This document shows, piece by piece, positions 62,601-64,000 of a stretch of 64,000 nt of DNA. How positions within the stretch are numbered: position 1 is the first letter of the stretch; every line of letters begins with the position of its first letter. The DNA is taken from NCBI GenBank assembly GCA_963924555.1, contig OZ004593.1, positions 6,940,480 to 7,004,479 on the forward strand, given 5' to 3'. The DNA is from Crambe crambe. Its lineage: Eukaryota; Porifera; Demospongiae; Poecilosclerida; Crambeidae. The notes under the pieces were generated by a model. The model saw only the letters and a program-made list of their open reading frames with translations. It was not told where the DNA came from and did not search any database. Position numbers and translations under genes: made by a program.

Positions 62601-64000
62601 GCCTGAATCTCGTAACAACACTTGCTTACCCGACCCTGGCCCCTGTGGCAATGGAGGTACCTGCAACCCTTTTGTCAACTTCCATACCTGTACTTGTCCT
62701 GCCAGTAAGTCTTTGCAGCATCTGAAACTGATACCTATTTATATTATTAATTTTCCCACAGGTTTTATGGGTGAAAATTGTATGGAAGAATTTGATGTTT
62801 GTGAAAATGCATGTGAAAATGGCGGTATATGCTCACCTATTGCTGAAGGTCACTACTTCAGCTGTTCTTGTCCTTCCAAGTATACTGGTCAACGTTGTGA
62901 GACACTGTTGGAGAGTGACAGTAACTCTGGCACATGTCCCCACCAGTACTGTCTGAACAATGGCACTTGTAAGGTGGTGAATGATTCTTTGGCCTGTGAA
63001 TGTGTTGGTGGATTTGGTGGGGACCGTTGTGAAGTGTTGGACAGGTGTGCTAGTAGTCCCTGTTCTAATAATACTCGTCCTCCCCACTGTTGCAATAATG
63101 CTGGTGGCTATGAGTGTGTGTGTGCAGATGGCTGGGAGGGACCTTTATGTGATGTGGATGTGAATGAGTGTCAGAGATCTCCGTGTGGTGATGGCGAGTG
63201 TATCAATGTGCCGGGAGGATTTAGGTGCGAATGTCCTCACGGGACCACAGGTCCTACCTGTGAGACAGCACTGATGACAAACTGTTCAGCAGAGTTGTGT
63301 AGCGAGGGAGGAGAATGCCAGGTCAACAGTAAGGGTATTATCTTCTGTCACTGTTTTGTTGGCTTTACTGGATCTAACTGCGAGGTTCCATGTGAGTCCA
63401 CTAAACGCATGCATACACATGAGTTCCTGTACTGTGGAAGCTATTTAATGTGTGTGTCACCACACATATCAAAATATGGTTAATTGAATTTGCACGTATT
63501 GGCTCTCTGTGAATATTAGTTTGCCAGCCAGTGTAAACATGTGCTTACACTATTCACAGAGTTGCCATGGTAATGCAGCATTTTATTAAGGTGGGAGCCC
63601 TGACTATCTTGAGAGATGAATGTATTAAAAAATAAACATTCTCCCAGTGCTGGAAATTATGAATTACGTTTTATTGGTGTAGTGTGTTCTCGGCCAGAAT
63701 GTCGGAGTCTAGCTGGCAACGGACAATGTAATGTAAGTTGCAGGATTGTTTGCTGAACGAATCAAGTGAATGATGCTTATTTGTGGCTGTTCTATAGGAG
63801 CAGTGCAATGTCAAAGAGTGTGGATTTGATGGCTTGGACTGCAATGTTGTAGAAGTCAACCCATGGGACAATTGTCCTCGAGCTGCTTTCTGCAGTCGAC
63901 GGTACCGAGACGGTGTCTGTCATGTGGAGTGTAATGTACCAGAGTGTCTTTATGATGGCATGGAGTGTTCTCCAACTGTGCAAGAGTGCAACAGAAGTCA
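59608..64000 (+). CDS. Notch receptor, N-terminal part (continues past right edge)
   Basis: Exons 59608-59674, 60409-60475, 61075-61247, 62366-62704, 62762-63391, 63683-63732, 63798 onward; phases agree at every junction. A signal peptide (PQLYAAIVACFFIVVCSTA) leads into about ten EGF-like repeats. Several have the CxCxxGWxGxxC ending, and one looks calcium-binding (DVNECQRSPCGDGECINVPG). Then come Lin-12/Notch repeats: CRSLAGNGQCNEQCNVKECG, FDGLDC, and FCSRRYRDGVCHVECNVPEC, YDGMEC. EGF repeats directly before LNRs are specific to Notch receptors, which signal between neighbouring cells after proteolysis. Only about ten EGF repeats are present, far fewer than the 30-36 of bilaterian Notch. 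The rest of the LNRs, the membrane helix and ankyrin repeats would lie to the right. Confidence 0.93.

Overview
This window reads as nuclear DNA from an early-branching animal, most likely a sponge. Genes have many short introns (often 45-100 bp, GT-AG). Intergenic gaps are small and many gene pairs share a divergent promoter of about 40-320 bp. The gene set is animal: a Notch receptor with EGF and LNR repeats, a PRDM factor, FAM20B, FAM78, KIF14, ciliary genes and a GPI transamidase. The sponge assignment is an inference from gene set and compactness; no species marker was seen. No tRNA, rRNA, CRISPR or virus-like gene was recognised.

Layout. 1-1.6 kb: two copper transporters of the Ctr family (minus), one cut by the window edge. 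1.7-5.1 kb: S28 serine carboxypeptidase (plus). 6.0-7.1 kb: FAM78-like (minus). 7.6-11.6 kb: divergent pair eIF3g (minus) and SPOUT1 (plus). 12.7-16.3 kb: PRDM zinc-finger factor (minus). 16.8-18.9 kb: TFIIB (minus). 18.9-23.0 kb: divergent pair SLF2-like (minus) and ZGPAT (plus). 23.4-34.9 kb: TMEM249-like (minus), CLUAP1/IFT38, ODF2, MRPS16 (minus), MKKS/BBS6, PIGK. 35.1-39.9 kb: mucin-like single-pass receptor (minus), divergent from FAM20B (40.2-42.0). 42.1-44.8 kb: ZSWIM7 and TBC1D13 (minus). 44.9-48.0 kb: COG7 (plus). 48.1-49.9 kb: a foldback transposon, an intronless methyltransferase and duplicated COG7/DNTTIP2 3' sequence. 49.9-56.3 kb: DNTTIP2 and KIF14 (minus). 56.4-57.8 kb: unidentified plus-strand gene. 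58.2-59.3 kb: IMP3 (minus), divergent from Notch, which runs off the right edge.

For most genes I joined exons by hand from splice sites and reading frame. In nearly all of them the summed exon length is a multiple of three and the protein length is close to the known family. Most genes are unrelated housekeeping genes that share promoters rather than a pathway. The exception is 23-33 kb, which holds three ciliary or centriolar genes (CLUAP1, ODF2, MKKS) and possibly a sperm-channel accessory protein, with a near-perfect RFX X-box upstream of ODF2. The other notable region is 47.9-50.8 kb, where a tandem duplication of the convergent COG7/DNTTIP2 ends, a transposon with its empty site still visible, and an intronless methyltransferase sit together.
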